Shown one piece after another: positions 15,959-25,417 of a stretch of DNA of 64,000 nt (its first letter is position 1; the number at the start of each line of letters is the position of its first letter). A program made the translations under genes and the position numbers. Where the stretch lies: NCBI GenBank assembly GCA_004359425.1, contig PTEU01000002.1:74409-138408 (forward strand). The letters run 5' to 3'. Under the pieces are notes generated by a model. That model was not told the DNA's origin, did not search any database, and worked only from the letters and a program-made list of their open reading frames with translations. The stretch is from Ideonella sp. MAG2. GTDB taxonomy: Bacteria; Pseudomonadota; Gammaproteobacteria; Burkholderiales; Burkholderiaceae_C.

Positions 15959-16651
15959 ATGCTCTATGGTGTGCGAGCGCTGTGTTGTTTGCCTGGCTTG
16001 GTGGCAGCCCAGGCGGCTTGGAGCCTGAGCGCCGACAACCTGGCAGAGGTGTTGAAAAACTGCCCCGCCAAGGTAGAGCATGCGTGTCACGCCCAGGTCG
16101 AAGCCCAGGTCTTGGCACGCTCGCTGCCCGGCCGGGTCAGCCGCCAAGGCGAGCGACTCCATCTGGTGCAGCGGCAGGGCCAAGCACGGGTGTTCGACGA
16201 CGCGCTGCACGACCCCGCGCATGCGCTGCGGCATGTCTACTTGGGTGAGTTGGGCATTACCGACCTGCGCTTGGTGCGCACCATCGGCCCCGCAGCAGCG
16301 CAGCAATTGCTGTTGGTGGCTGAAAGCGGCCAGCCGCCCATGGCGGCCGACGATGTGCCTTGGCCCGCCCCTGGTGGCCGCTTGGTGGTGGTGGTTGCGC
16401 CCCGCAGTCTGACCCTGTGGCTGCGCACCGCCCTGCGCTGGACACAGGCCTTTCGGTATGAGCCTCCAGCGGGTGTGCAACTGAGTTTCAAGGGTTGGCG
16501 AGGTGACGGCGGTGCCGTGCGGGTGGACTGGCGCTGGCAGCGTGGTGGATCGCCCTGCAGCCCTTTGAGGGCCACAGCAGGCCAAGTGCAGTTACGAGAT
16601 GGCCCTTACGGCTGGGAGGTCACCCCTGAGTTGCCGCTGCGCTGCCCCTAG
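15959..16651 (+). CDS. hypothetical exported protein
   Basis: A 230-residue protein that I do not recognise. A short hydrophobic N-terminus (LCCLPGLVAAQAAW) suggests a signal peptide ending near residue 20. The mature part contains several Cys (NCPAKVEHACHAQ, GSPCSP, LRCP at the end) and a run of beta strands (GRLVVVVAPRSLTLWL, GAVRVDWRWQRGG). The start at 15959 directly follows the terminator of the upstream gene, so it should have its own promoter within that tight gap or be read through. It is convergent with gspC. No function is proposed. Confidence 0.6.
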   Translation: MLYGVRALCCLPGLVAAQAAWSLSADNLAEVLKNCPAKVEHACHAQVEAQVLARSLPGRVSRQGERLHLVQRQGQARVFDDALHDPAHALRHVYLGELGITDLRLVRTIGPAAAQQLLLVAESGQPPMAADDVPWPAPGGRLVVVVAPRSLTLWLRTALRWTQAFRYEPPAGVQLSFKGWRGDGGAVRVDWRWQRGGSPCSPLRATAGQVQLRDGPYGWEVTPELPLRCP

Positions 16652-16684
16652 GCCGTGATCATCGACGGGCCTGCGAGGGGGCCG

Positions 16685-17314
16685 TTATTCTTCGTCGTCG
16701 TCTTCGTTGTTCACCGGGGCCTGCGGCTGCCCAGGCACTTGACCGGGCTGTACCGGCAAGCCAGGCCGGGCCACACCCTGGGCCCCCGGTTGGCCCGGGA
16801 AGCCGCCGGGCATGCCACCAGGCCGTCCGATGGCCTGGCCGGGCATGCCCCCTGGCGCACCCGTGGCCGCCGCTGCCATCTGCTCGGGCTCGGGCAAGCT
16901 CAACTCCATAGACGCCGGCCCGCCTCTAGGGCCAAGGCGCACCAAACGCTTCTCTACCGCCAGCAGGGTCAGATCGTCCACCACCACCGCACCGGTTCTA
17001 AAGGCTTTGGCGGGTTGGCCGTCAATAGCGATCAAGGCCACGCCCTGCAAAGAATAGGCCGCGCCCCGGGGGGCCACCACACCCAGCAGAGCAAATCGCT
17101 CGCTGCCCGCCGGGGCGGGTTCTGCGCCATCGTCATCAGCCGACGCCGAAGCCCCCAGCAGGCGCGCTAACTCCCCGACCTGGAGGACAGGGCGGGTGGG
17201 GAGCTGCACTTGGTCAGGCAACGCCGGGCCTTGAACAAAGAGTTTCACCCCCCAGAACAAGGCACTCGCCATCACCAGTGCCCAGACGACGAAGCTTAAT
17301 AATCTGGAAGCCAT
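16685..17314 (-). CDS. gspC: type II secretion protein GspC (inner-membrane, PDZ-less)
   Basis: The inner-membrane GspC links the cytoplasmic-membrane platform to the GspD secretin. Seen: a short cytoplasmic start, one transmembrane helix (FVVWALVMASALFWGVKLF), and the homology-region strand pattern FALLGVVAPRG...GVALIAIDGQPAKAFRTGAVV...LLAVEKRLVRL. The usual C-terminal PDZ or coiled-coil domain is missing; instead there are about 70 residues rich in Gly, Pro, Met and Gln, ending in the acidic NNEDDDEE. It is transcribed away from gspG, with 67 bp between the start codons for both promoters. Confidence 0.88.
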   Translation of the reverse strand: MASRLLSFVVWALVMASALFWGVKLFVQGPALPDQVQLPTRPVLQVGELARLLGASASADDDGAEPAPAGSERFALLGVVAPRGAAYSLQGVALIAIDGQPAKAFRTGAVVVDDLTLLAVEKRLVRLGPRGGPASMELSLPEPEQMAAAATGAPGGMPGQAIGRPGGMPGGFPGQPGAQGVARPGLPVQPGQVPGQPQAPVNNEDDDEE

Positions 17315-17381
17315 GCGGCGATTATGATGGATGCCACCTGCGGCACACTGCCAGACCTCACCTCTTTACCCCCCAAACATC

Positions 17382-17825
17382 ATGAGAGACCTCCGCCTCA
17401 CCCGTTGGACACCTGCTCGGCAGCGTGGCTTTACCCTGATTGAGTTGATGGTGGTGCTGGTCATCATTGGCGTGTTGGCTGCTTTGATCGTGCCCAATGT
17501 GCTGGACCGCGCCGATGATGCCCGTGTGACAGCGGCCAAAACCGATGTGGGCAATTTGATGCAAGCCCTCAAGCTCTACAAGCTGGACAACCAGCGCTAC
17601 CCCACCGCTGAGCAAGGCCTAGACGCCCTGAAGGCCAAGCCCACCGCAGGGCCCATCCCAGGCAACTGGAAGCCCTATGTCGAAAAGCTGCCCATGGACC
17701 CCTGGGGCCGCCCTTACCAGTTTGCCAACCCCGGCGTGAACGCCGAGATTGATGTGTTCAGCTACGGTGCCGACGGCCAGCCCGGCGGTGAGGGCAAGGA
17801 CGCCGACATCGGCTCCTGGCAATAA
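17382..17825 (+). CDS. gspG: type II secretion major pseudopilin GspG
   Basis: The major pseudopilin that polymerises into the secretion piston. The type IV prepilin signal RQRG^FTLIELMVVLVIIGVLAALIVP sits at residues 14-35 with Glu at +5. The C-terminal domain has LMQALKLYKLDNQRYPTAEQGL and the calcium-loop region DPWGRPYQF...DVFSYGADGQPGG, which are GspG signatures. The start at 17382 gives the right leader length of 16 residues. It heads the gspGHIJKLMNDEF run. Confidence 0.96.
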   Translation: MRDLRLTRWTPARQRGFTLIELMVVLVIIGVLAALIVPNVLDRADDARVTAAKTDVGNLMQALKLYKLDNQRYPTAEQGLDALKAKPTAGPIPGNWKPYVEKLPMDPWGRPYQFANPGVNAEIDVFSYGADGQPGGEGKDADIGSWQ

Positions 17826-17830
17826 GCCCC

Positions 17831-18316
17831 GTGCGCTTGGCCCACGCCATCAGACATCGAACGCGCGGCTTCACCTTGCTGGAGCTGATGATGGTGGTCG
17901 CCATGTTGGCCGTCGTCGCCAGCATGGCCAGTTTGGCGCTGCGCGACAGCCATGCCAGCAAGCTGGAAGAAGAAGCCGCCCGCTTGGCCGCCCTGCTCGA
18001 AGGTGCCCGGGCGCACTCGCGCACCCAGGGGACCGAGGTGCGCTGGCGGCCCCGCGCTGCCGACGGTGAGCAAGCCTCAGGCTTTGTGTTCATGGGCCTG
18101 ACCGACAAAACCCAGATGCCCGCGCAGTGGCTGGATGCCAGAACCCAAGCGCAGGTGCTGGGTGCCCCCCAGTTGAGCCTGGGGCCGGAACCCTTTATCG
18201 GGGCACAGCGGGTGATGTTGCGTCTAGAAGATCGGCAATTGCTGCTGGCCACCGACGGCATGGGGCCGTTCGCCGTGGTGTTGGAGCCCGAGCAGGGCCG
18301 GCCTGTGACCCCATGA
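17831..18316 (+). CDS. gspH: type II secretion minor pseudopilin GspH
   Basis: A 161-residue minor pseudopilin. The prepilin motif is RTRG^FTLLELMMVVAMLAVVASMASLAL. The GTG start at 17831 is 5 bp after the gspG stop and gives a 13-residue leader. GspH is a minor component of the pseudopilus. The assignment rests on gene order and prepilin type, as the C-terminal domain is poorly conserved in the family. It overlaps gspI by 4 bp (ATGA). Confidence 0.9.
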   Translation: MRLAHAIRHRTRGFTLLELMMVVAMLAVVASMASLALRDSHASKLEEEAARLAALLEGARAHSRTQGTEVRWRPRAADGEQASGFVFMGLTDKTQMPAQWLDARTQAQVLGAPQLSLGPEPFIGAQRVMLRLEDRQLLLATDGMGPFAVVLEPEQGRPVTP

Positions 18317-18687
18317 GTGGCCTTGCCCGACAAGCTGGACGGGGGTTTTCTCTGGTCGAAGTGCTGGTGGCTGTGGCCATTGTGGCCATTGCCCTGGCCG
18401 CTGGCGGGCGCGCAGCCGGTGCCTTGCTCGACAACTCCCAGCGCTTGAGCGATGTCTCAGCCGCCCAATGGTGTGCCGAGAACCACATGGTCAATTTAAA
18501 GCTCACCCGCTACTTTCCCGATGTCGGGGAGAGCAACACCGTTTGCAAGCAACTGGGCCGGGAGTACAAACTCAAAGTCCTGGTGCGCCCCAGCTTTAAC
18601 CCGAATTTCCGCATCGTCGATGCGGGTGTAGCCAACGCCCAAGACGTGCCCCTGGTTCGGCTGTCAGCCATCATTCCGCGGTATTGA
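18313..18687 (+). CDS. gspI: type II secretion minor pseudopilin GspI
   Basis: A 124-residue minor pseudopilin of the tip complex I-J-K. The prepilin motif is GRG^FSLVEVLVAVAIVAIAL. The segment AQWCAENHMVNLKL is the characteristic GspI region after the helix. The start overlaps the stop of gspH in ATGA, indicating translational coupling. Confidence 0.93.
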   Translation: MSGLARQAGRGFSLVEVLVAVAIVAIALAAGGRAAGALLDNSQRLSDVSAAQWCAENHMVNLKLTRYFPDVGESNTVCKQLGREYKLKVLVRPSFNPNFRIVDAGVANAQDVPLVRLSAIIPRY

Positions 18688-18690
18688 GTG

Positions 18691-19359
18691 ATGGCCCAGC
18701 ACCCCCCTTTGCCCCCAAACCGACATGGTTTCACCTTGGTGGAAGTGCTGGTCGCGCTGTTCATCATGGCCGTGCTGGCCGGCATGGCCTGGCAGGGCAT
18801 AGACGGCCTGGTACGCACCCGCGATGGTGCCCAGGCCCACTCGGAAGCCAGCCTGCGCCTGAGCAGTGTATTGGCCCAGTGGGAGCAAGACTTGGCCCAT
18901 CTCCAACCCGGCCCGGCAGCCCCAGCGTTGAAGTTTGACGGTGCCGCCCTGCGCATGACACGCCGCTATGGCGAGGGGGTGCAGCTGGTGATGTGGACCC
19001 TGCAGGACCAAAAGCTGTATCGCTGGACTTCCCCCCCCTCCAACCGAGTGGGCGAGTTGCAAGAGTGGTGGATACGCAGCCAGCAATGGACGGCGGTGCA
19101 GAAAGACGCGTTGGTGATGCTGCCCCAGGCCATGGCTTGGCAGGTCTACTATTTCCAGCAAGGCGACAACAACTGGAGCAATGCGCAATCCAGCGGCAAT
19201 GTGAACAACCCTCAAATTCCCACGCCACCGGCCTCCTCTGCGTCGTCGGCCGAATCCGACGAGAGCGACGACGAATCCCTGCCCATAGGCGTGCGGCTTT
19301 TGTTGACCGTGCCCCAAGGCTCACTCACGCGGGACATTCAAGTCCGCCCCGCCGGATGA
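18691..19359 (+). CDS. gspJ: type II secretion minor pseudopilin GspJ
   Basis: A minor pseudopilin of about 222 residues. The prepilin motif is RHG^FTLVEVLVALFIMAVLAGM, and typical GspJ features follow: LAQWEQDLAHLQ, RRYGEGVQLVMW and the Ser-rich C-terminal region with IGVRLLLTVPQGSLTRDI. A GTG at 18688 is an alternative start. Coupled to gspK through an ATGA overlap. Confidence 0.92.
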   Translation: MAQHPPLPPNRHGFTLVEVLVALFIMAVLAGMAWQGIDGLVRTRDGAQAHSEASLRLSSVLAQWEQDLAHLQPGPAAPALKFDGAALRMTRRYGEGVQLVMWTLQDQKLYRWTSPPSNRVGELQEWWIRSQQWTAVQKDALVMLPQAMAWQVYYFQQGDNNWSNAQSSGNVNNPQIPTPPASSASSAESDESDDESLPIGVRLLLTVPQGSLTRDIQVRPAG

Positions 19360-20324
19360 CAAAGCTCCCCTCGTCCGTGCGTCGACAGCGTGGTGCTGCC
19401 CTGCTGATGGCCATGCTCATCGTGACCTTGGTCACCACCTTGGCGGCCGGCATGGTGTGGCAGCAGTGGCGCGCCATCGAGGTGGAAGGGGCCGAGCGGG
19501 CACGCTCCCAAGCCAGTTGGTTGATTGAGGGCACCACCGACTGGGCCCGCCTGATCTTGCGAGAAGACTCTCGCGGCAGCGGCGGCAAGGCCAATGTCGA
19601 CAGCCCGGATGAAAACTGGGGCATCCCGCTGCGGGATGTCAAGCTCTCAGACTTTTTGGCCGCCGACAAAAACAATGTGGCCGATTCGAGTGGCATCGAG
19701 GCCTTGCTCTCAGGCCAAATCACCGACGCCCAAGGCCGCTTCAATCTGCGCAACCTCATCACCGACGACGAACAGGCCGTGGCCGCGCAACTGCGAGGCT
19801 TCAAGCGGCTCTGTGATGCCCTGGGGCTGCCCGGGGACACCGCGCTGAAGGTCGTAGAGGGCTTGAACCATGCTCATGCAGAGCAAGACTCAGGAACCAG
19901 CGCCACGCCCGACACCCCTCTGCCACCCCACCGGGTAGAGCAACTGACGTGGCTGGGGGTAGACCCCGAAGCCATCAAGCGCCTGACACCGTTTGTGGTG
20001 TTGCTGCCCACGGCCACCCCGGTGAATATCAACAGCGCCAGCCCCGAGGTTTTGGTGGCTGTCATTGAGGGCTTGGACCGCGGCAGCGCCGACCGCTTGC
20101 TGCGAGCCCGCCCGGCCGGCGGCTATGACACGCTAGACGCCATCCAGAAACAGCTGCCTGAGAAAATCAAGCTCAATCCACAACAGGTCAGCATCACTTC
20201 CACCCATTTTGAAATCAACGGCGAGTTGCGCTACGACCAATACGTCCTGCGCGAGCGCAGCTTGGTCCAGCGCCGAGGATTAGAGGTCACCGTGCTTCGT
20301 AGGGAAAGACTCCCCCCAGAATAA
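19356..20324 (+). CDS. gspK: type II secretion minor pseudopilin GspK
   Basis: A 322-residue large minor pseudopilin that caps the pseudopilus tip. The prepilin-like start is RQRGAALLMAMLIVTLVTTLAAGM; as in other GspK proteins, there is no Glu at +5. The GspK region DAQGRFNLRNL followed by the NINSASPEVLVAVIEGL helix-hairpin-helix-like motif is clear. The start at 19356 overlaps gspJ by 4 bp. Confidence 0.93.
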   Translation: MTKLPSSVRRQRGAALLMAMLIVTLVTTLAAGMVWQQWRAIEVEGAERARSQASWLIEGTTDWARLILREDSRGSGGKANVDSPDENWGIPLRDVKLSDFLAADKNNVADSSGIEALLSGQITDAQGRFNLRNLITDDEQAVAAQLRGFKRLCDALGLPGDTALKVVEGLNHAHAEQDSGTSATPDTPLPPHRVEQLTWLGVDPEAIKRLTPFVVLLPTATPVNINSASPEVLVAVIEGLDRGSADRLLRARPAGGYDTLDAIQKQLPEKIKLNPQQVSITSTHFEINGELRYDQYVLRERSLVQRRGLEVTVLRRERLPPE

Positions 20325-20413
20325 GCACCCCCCTAGCCCGTGGCAGCTCAGGCACAGGCCACAATACCGCGTCTTCCCGTGGCCGCCTGCCCTGCGGCTT
20401 TGCCTTCATCGTC

Positions 20414-21910
20414 ATGTCCACTCTGATCGTCCTGCTGCCCGAACAGCCCCGCCTCCAGGCTTCACAGGTGGATGCACCTGCGCCCCGTGCGGACCAGACC
20501 CTGCACTTTGTGCTGACGGCCGATGGCCAGCAGGTGCTGCAACGCGGCTCGGCCGCCGTGGCTGACTGGCCCAAAGCCGACGCCGTGGTGGCCGTGGTGC
20601 CCATTGGCGACGTGGCTTGGCACCGGCTCAGCGCCCCCAAGGCACCGGCGGGCAAGCTGCGGGCGGCCGTCATCAGCATGCTCGAAGAAGCCGTGCTGGA
20701 CGACGACGCCGACCTGCATGTGGCGCTCTCGCCGCAGTTCAAGGCCGGGGAGCCGAGCTGGGTGGCCTTGCTCAATAAGCCTTGGCTCAAGGGCCAGTTG
20801 GAAGCCATAGAAGCCACCGGTCTGAGTGTGGACCGTGTGGTGCCCGCCTGGACCCCCGAAGGCCCCACCGCCGCCCATGTGTGGCGGCGCGATGCCGATG
20901 CAGGCCAGCCCGGCCAAGCCTGGTTGGCCTGGCGCGACGCCGACGGAGCCTTGCACCTGCCACTGGCCAGCGAGGCCGTGCGTTTGCTGCTGGCTCGCCA
21001 ACCCGCCGATCAAGCCGTGGCGTGGACAGCCAGCCCCGACGGCGCTGAAGAGGCCGCCCGATGGGCCGGGGACGCCCTGGCCACTTTGTCGGCCGACCAG
21101 CAACTGCTGGCCGCAGCCCGCAGCGACTGGAACCTGCGCCAGTTCGACCTCACTGCCCGCCACCGCGGCAGCCGCATGGCCACCGAGGGCTGGCGTGTGT
21201 TTTGGCATGGCGAGTCATGGCGCTGGGTGCGTTGGGGCCTGATCGGCCTGGTCGCCGTGCAATTGCTGGGCGGTCGGCTCTGGGCCTGGCAGCAAGAAAA
21301 GACCTTGGCGCAAAAAAGCGCCGCCCGCACCCAGATCGTGCAAAAGACCTTTCCACATATTCGTGCCGTGCGCGAGCCTTTGGCGCAGATGCAGCGGGAG
21401 GTAGAGCAGATGCGCAGCGCGGCGGGCCGCCCCAGCGATGCTGACCTGGAGCCGCTGCTGCAAGCCGCAGATACCGCCTGGCCCCCCTCACGCGGTGCAG
21501 CGGACAACCTGATGTTCGAACCCGGCAAGCTGGTGATCGTCAGTGCCGGATGGACGCCTCAAGAGGTGGACGGCTTCCGGGAACGCCTGCGCCCACTGGG
21601 CTATCAGGTGGATGACACCCAAGGCCGCCTGACCCTGGTGCCGGCCAAGTTCAAACCCAAACCGACGGCCAGCACCCCACTCGCGGCCCCCAACGCTGGG
21701 CCTCGGCCGCAGGCGCTCCAACCCGCCCCCGCAGCCGCCCCCCTTCAGCCCGCTCGTCCTCAGCCGGCCCAGCCGCAACCGGGCAGCCCGCCTGCCGGGC
21801 TCGGGCCCGCACCCGGCGCGGCGTCGCCACCGCCGCCTTCGGAACCTCAGCCTCTTCAACCCCAACAGCAAGTGCCCTATGGTTCGGGCGTACCCAAGGC
21901 AACCCTATGA
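20414..21910 (+). CDS. gspL: type II secretion platform protein GspL with proline-rich tail
   Basis: A 498-residue platform protein. The cytoplasmic actin-like domain (1-about 265) recruits GspE. A membrane segment (WGLIGLVAVQLLGGRLWAW, about 275-293) and a periplasmic ferredoxin-like domain (to about 414) follow. The last 80 or so residues are an unusual Pro/Ala/Gln-rich extension (PARPQPAQPQPGSPPAG). gspM overlaps its last 4 bp. The 89 bp between gspK and this start contain no clear promoter. Confidence 0.9.
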   Translation: MSTLIVLLPEQPRLQASQVDAPAPRADQTLHFVLTADGQQVLQRGSAAVADWPKADAVVAVVPIGDVAWHRLSAPKAPAGKLRAAVISMLEEAVLDDDADLHVALSPQFKAGEPSWVALLNKPWLKGQLEAIEATGLSVDRVVPAWTPEGPTAAHVWRRDADAGQPGQAWLAWRDADGALHLPLASEAVRLLLARQPADQAVAWTASPDGAEEAARWAGDALATLSADQQLLAAARSDWNLRQFDLTARHRGSRMATEGWRVFWHGESWRWVRWGLIGLVAVQLLGGRLWAWQQEKTLAQKSAARTQIVQKTFPHIRAVREPLAQMQREVEQMRSAAGRPSDADLEPLLQAADTAWPPSRGAADNLMFEPGKLVIVSAGWTPQEVDGFRERLRPLGYQVDDTQGRLTLVPAKFKPKPTASTPLAAPNAGPRPQALQPAPAAAPLQPARPQPAQPQPGSPPAGLGPAPGAASPPPPSEPQPLQPQQQVPYGSGVPKATL

Positions 21911-22401
21911 GTGAGCCGACCACATCCTCTGCCCCAGGGCTGGCGCAACGCTGGCAGGCCCTGAATGACCGCGAGCGGCAATTGGTGCTGCTGGCCGCGG
22001 CGGCCGTGGCCTTGTTGCTGATCTGGTTGCTGGTGCTCAAGCCCACCTGGACGGTCTGGCGCGAACTGCCTGCCAAAACCGCCAAAGTCGAGGACGAGTT
22101 GCTGCAATTGCAACTCCTGGCCAGCGACGCCAAGGACTTGAAAGGCCAGCCCGCCATCAGCCCGGCTCAAGCTCAAGAGGCCATCAAGACCGCGACCGAC
22201 CGCCTGGGGGCGCATGGCAAGCTCACCATCGCTGGCGACCGTGCCACCCTGACCTTGACGGACGCCCCCCCGACCCAATGGCGCGCCTGGATGGCCGAGG
22301 CCCGCGCTGGTGCGCGGGCGCGGCCCATCTCCGCTCAGATTCAACGTGGTGCCAACGGCTTGCAAGGGCAGGTGGTTGTGTCTCTGCCCACCGCACCTTG
22401 A
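21907..22401 (+). CDS. gspM: type II secretion platform protein GspM
   Basis: A 164-residue bitopic protein that pairs with GspL. It has a short cytoplasmic start (RWQALNDRERQLVLL, a typical GspM opening), one membrane helix (LLAAAAVALLLIWLLVL) and a periplasmic ferredoxin-like domain. The ATGA overlap with gspL shows coupling. Confidence 0.92.
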   Translation: MSEPTTSSAPGLAQRWQALNDRERQLVLLAAAAVALLLIWLLVLKPTWTVWRELPAKTAKVEDELLQLQLLASDAKDLKGQPAISPAQAQEAIKTATDRLGAHGKLTIAGDRATLTLTDAPPTQWRAWMAEARAGARARPISAQIQRGANGLQGQVVVSLPTAP

Positions 22402-22405
22402 TGCC

Positions 22406-23218
22406 ATGTTGAACCGATCTCGCGCCCCGAACCGACACCGCCACAGCCTGTGGGCGCTGGCCGGCGCACTGCTGGGTGCCTTGGCGGGAGCGCTGGTATT
22501 TGCGCCCGCCGCCTGGCTGGCCCAAGGCGTGCAAAGCGCAAGCCATGGGCGGCTGCTGCTGGCAGACGCCCAAGGCACCGTCTGGCAAGGCCATGCCCTG
22601 ATGGTGCTGACGGGTGGCCCCGGTAGCCGAGATGCGGCGGTGTTGCCCTCGCGGCTGGAATGGCGGTTGGGTGTGTCCAGCCAGGGCTTGAAGCTGGGCC
22701 TGGCGCAAGCCTGTTGCATAGCGCCAGAGGTGTCACTGACCTTGGCCCCGGGCTGGGGCCAGTGGCGTGTGAATATCCAAACCGGTGCCTCCAAAGAAAT
22801 TGGCCAATGGCCGGCCGGATGGCTGGAAGGGCTGGGTGCGCCACTCAATACCCTGCGTCCGGCGGGGCATTTGCGTCTCAGCGCACATGACGCCAGCGTG
22901 GTGCGCAAAGGCCAAGGCGCGGCACTCGGTGGCCGGCTGGAGCTGGACCTGCTGCAAACCTCCTCGCGCCTGTCCACGCTGGACCCGCTGGGCAGCTACC
23001 GGCTGACCTTGACGGGCGATGCCCAGGGCAGCACCTTGGTGAACCTGCTCACCTTGGAGGGCGCGCTGCAACTCAGCGGCCAAGGCCAGGTGGATGCCAA
23101 GGGCTTGCACCTACGGGGTGAGGCCCGCGCCAGCAGTGGCCAAGAGGCTGCCTTGAACAATTTGCTGAATATCATCGGGCGGCGCACTGGCGCGGTCTCG
23201 GTTCTTTCGATCGGGTGA
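22406..23218 (+). CDS. gspN: type II secretion protein GspN
   Basis: A 270-residue protein with an N-terminal membrane anchor (LWALAGALLGALAGALVFAPAAWLA). Its strand-rich periplasmic part contains GRLLLADAQGTVWQGHA and LPSRLEWRLG, typical of GspN of betaproteobacteria. GspN is present in a subset of type II systems and its role is unsettled. The start at 22406 is 4 bp after gspM; it overlaps the GTG alternative start of gspD. Confidence 0.88.
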   Translation: MLNRSRAPNRHRHSLWALAGALLGALAGALVFAPAAWLAQGVQSASHGRLLLADAQGTVWQGHALMVLTGGPGSRDAAVLPSRLEWRLGVSSQGLKLGLAQACCIAPEVSLTLAPGWGQWRVNIQTGASKEIGQWPAGWLEGLGAPLNTLRPAGHLRLSAHDASVVRKGQGAALGGRLELDLLQTSSRLSTLDPLGSYRLTLTGDAQGSTLVNLLTLEGALQLSGQGQVDAKGLHLRGEARASSGQEAALNNLLNIIGRRTGAVSVLSIG

Positions 23219-23220
23219 TC

Positions 23221-25413
23221 ATGACTTCCATCTCACGCTTCTCACCGTCTGCTATGACCCGCGCCCTGGCCCTGTGCTTGGCGCTCCCCGTGGTCAGCCC
23301 TGGCTTGCAGGCCGCTGAGGACATGCCCTTGCCAGCAACCCGGGCCCGCGCTCCGGTGACCCTGAACTTTGCCAATGCCGAGATTGAGATGGTGTCGCGC
23401 GCCATGGGCACCATGCTGGATCGGCAAATCTTGGTTGACCCTCGGGTTCGTGGCCAGATCAACCTCACCAGTGACAAGGCCGTGCCGCCCGCCGAGGCCT
23501 GGCGTCAGTATTTGGCGGCCTTGCGCGGCCTGGGCTTCACCGTGGTAGAAAACGCTGGCTTGCTGAAGGTGGTGCCCGAGGCCGAAGCCAAGCTGCAAGC
23601 AGGCACGGTGCAAATTGGCCAGCCGCAAGCGCGGGGCGATCAAATCCTGACGCAGATCTTCCGGCTCAACCACGAGAACCCCAATAATCTGGTGCCCGTG
23701 CTGCGGCCGTTGATCAGCGCCAACAACACCATCAACGCCAATGCAGGCAATAGCACGCTGATCATCACCGACTATGCGGATAACCTGCAGCGCATGGCCA
23801 AGATCATTGCCGCGCTGGACCAACCCGCTGTGTCCGACGTGGAAGTGGTGCCACTCAAGCATGCGGTGGCCGCAGACATCGCCCCGCTGGTGCAGCGCCT
23901 GAGCGAAGGCGGCAATGCCATGGTGGTGCCAGGTGCCGCCCCCAGCACGGCGGGTGGCACGCAGATTCTGATTGAGTCGCGCAGCAACTCGCTGATTGTG
24001 CGGGCGGCCAATGCCGCCAAGATGGGCCAAATCAAGGCCTTGATCGACAAGCTGGATCGGCCCACCGAAGGCGGTGGCCCGGCCGGCAAGATCTGGGTGG
24101 TCTACCTCAAAAACGCCGACGCCGTGAAATTGGCCGAAGTGCTGCGCGCTGCCATGGCCAGTGGCACGGCGACCGCCAGCGGCAGCGGTGGCCTGGGCAG
24201 CACGTCCAGCCGCCCGAGTAACCCAGGCCAGACCGCTGGCCTGCCGGCGGGCACGGCGTCGGGCCAAACCACCGGGCTCAGTGCGGCCGCCACGGCACCG
24301 GTCACGCCCACTGGCGGGCCCTCCACCGGCGGGGCCATCCAGGCAGACCCTTCCACCAATTCGCTGATCATCTCCGCACCCGAGCCGGTCTACCGCCAAT
24401 TGCGACAGGTCATTGAGCAACTGGATACGCGCCGCGCCCAGGTTTATGTGGAGTCTCTCATCGTTAAGGTCGACGCCAACAAGGCGGCCGAGTTTGGGGT
24501 GCAATGGCAAAACCTGTTTGGCGACAAAGGGGATAGCACGCTGTCGGGCCTGGGGACCAATTTCGGCAACGCTGGGAACAACATTCTTGACCTCTCGGCG
24601 GCGGCGGCGGGTGGCCGCTCCGCCGTAGGCACCTTGCTCTCCAGCAGCAGCCGCCCAGCCCAGGGCTTGAACATCGGCCTGCTCAAGAAGATTGGCGACT
24701 TTTATACCTTGGGCGCCTTGGCCCGCTTCTTGGAAACCAACACCGGGGCGAATGTCTTGTCCACACCCAATCTGGTGTCACTGGACAATGAAGAAGCCAA
24801 GATCGTGATTGGGCAGAACGTGCCCTTCACCACCGGCTCCTTCACCAACACTGGCACCGGCAACGGCGCGGTCAACCCCTTCCAGACCATTGAGCGCAAG
24901 GACGTGGGCATCACCCTGCGCATCAAGAGCCAGATCGGCGAAGGCGGCACGGTGCGCATGACCATCTTCCAAGAGAACTCCTCGCTGCAGGCCAATAGCC
25001 AGATCACCGACAAGAGCTCGATTGAGACCAATGTAGTGGTGGATAACGGCCAAATCATGGTGCTGGGTGGCTTGCTCAAAGACGAGTACGGCGACAGCGA
25101 AGGCAAGGTGCCGGGCCTGGGCAGCATTCCCATCATCGGCAACCTCTTCCGCAATGAAACTCGCAACCGGGTCAAGAGCAATTTGCTGCTCTTTCTGCGC
25201 CCTGTCGTGCTGCGCAACCAAGCGGACGCCGACCGCATGACCATGGATCGCTACGAGGCCATCCGCGCCATGCAAGAGGCCCGCCAGCCCGAGCCCAGCG
25301 TCTTGGTGCCCGTCAACGAGGCCCCGGTGCTGCCCGCCTTGCAGCCCGGCCAAACCCTGGCCCCGCTGGTCAAGGTCGTCCCTCCCACCGCCCCAGTGGA
25401 CGGAGCCCGTTGA
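23221..25413 (+). CDS. gspD: type II secretion outer-membrane secretin GspD
   Basis: The 730-residue secretin forms the outer-membrane channel. Signal peptide: [31 protein letters not shown]. The N0 domain starts at [19 protein letters not shown]1-N3 repeats follow (e.g. [32 protein letters not shown]). A Gly/Ser/Thr-rich loop interrupts N3 at about 320-375. The beta-barrel secretin core has [24 protein letters not shown] and the gate motif [14 protein letters not shown] near residue 630. A GTG 6 bp upstream is an alternative start. No lipobox, so assembly may rely on a pilotin elsewhere or on none. Confidence 0.95.
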   Translation: MTSISRFSPSAMTRALALCLALPVVSPGLQAAEDMPLPATRARAPVTLNFANAEIEMVSRAMGTMLDRQILVDPRVRGQINLTSDKAVPPAEAWRQYLAALRGLGFTVVENAGLLKVVPEAEAKLQAGTVQIGQPQARGDQILTQIFRLNHENPNNLVPVLRPLISANNTINANAGNSTLIITDYADNLQRMAKIIAALDQPAVSDVEVVPLKHAVAADIAPLVQRLSEGGNAMVVPGAAPSTAGGTQILIESRSNSLIVRAANAAKMGQIKALIDKLDRPTEGGGPAGKIWVVYLKNADAVKLAEVLRAAMASGTATASGSGGLGSTSSRPSNPGQTAGLPAGTASGQTTGLSAAATAPVTPTGGPSTGGAIQADPSTNSLIISAPEPVYRQLRQVIEQLDTRRAQVYVESLIVKVDANKAAEFGVQWQNLFGDKGDSTLSGLGTNFGNAGNNILDLSAAAAGGRSAVGTLLSSSSRPAQGLNIGLLKKIGDFYTLGALARFLETNTGANVLSTPNLVSLDNEEAKIVIGQNVPFTTGSFTNTGTGNGAVNPFQTIERKDVGITLRIKSQIGEGGTVRMTIFQENSSLQANSQITDKSSIETNVVVDNGQIMVLGGLLKDEYGDSEGKVPGLGSIPIIGNLFRNETRNRVKSNLLLFLRPVVLRNQADADRMTMDRYEAIRAMQEARQPEPSVLVPVNEAPVLPALQPGQTLAPLVKVVPPTAPVDGAR

Positions 25414-25417
25414 GGCC

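Noticed and set aside
14076..16118. Long open frame (680 codons) on the minus strand opposite the M14 peptidase
   Set aside because: A shadow of the high-GC coding strand; its protein is His/Gly/Ala-rich with no fold, while the plus strand has a clear peptidase.
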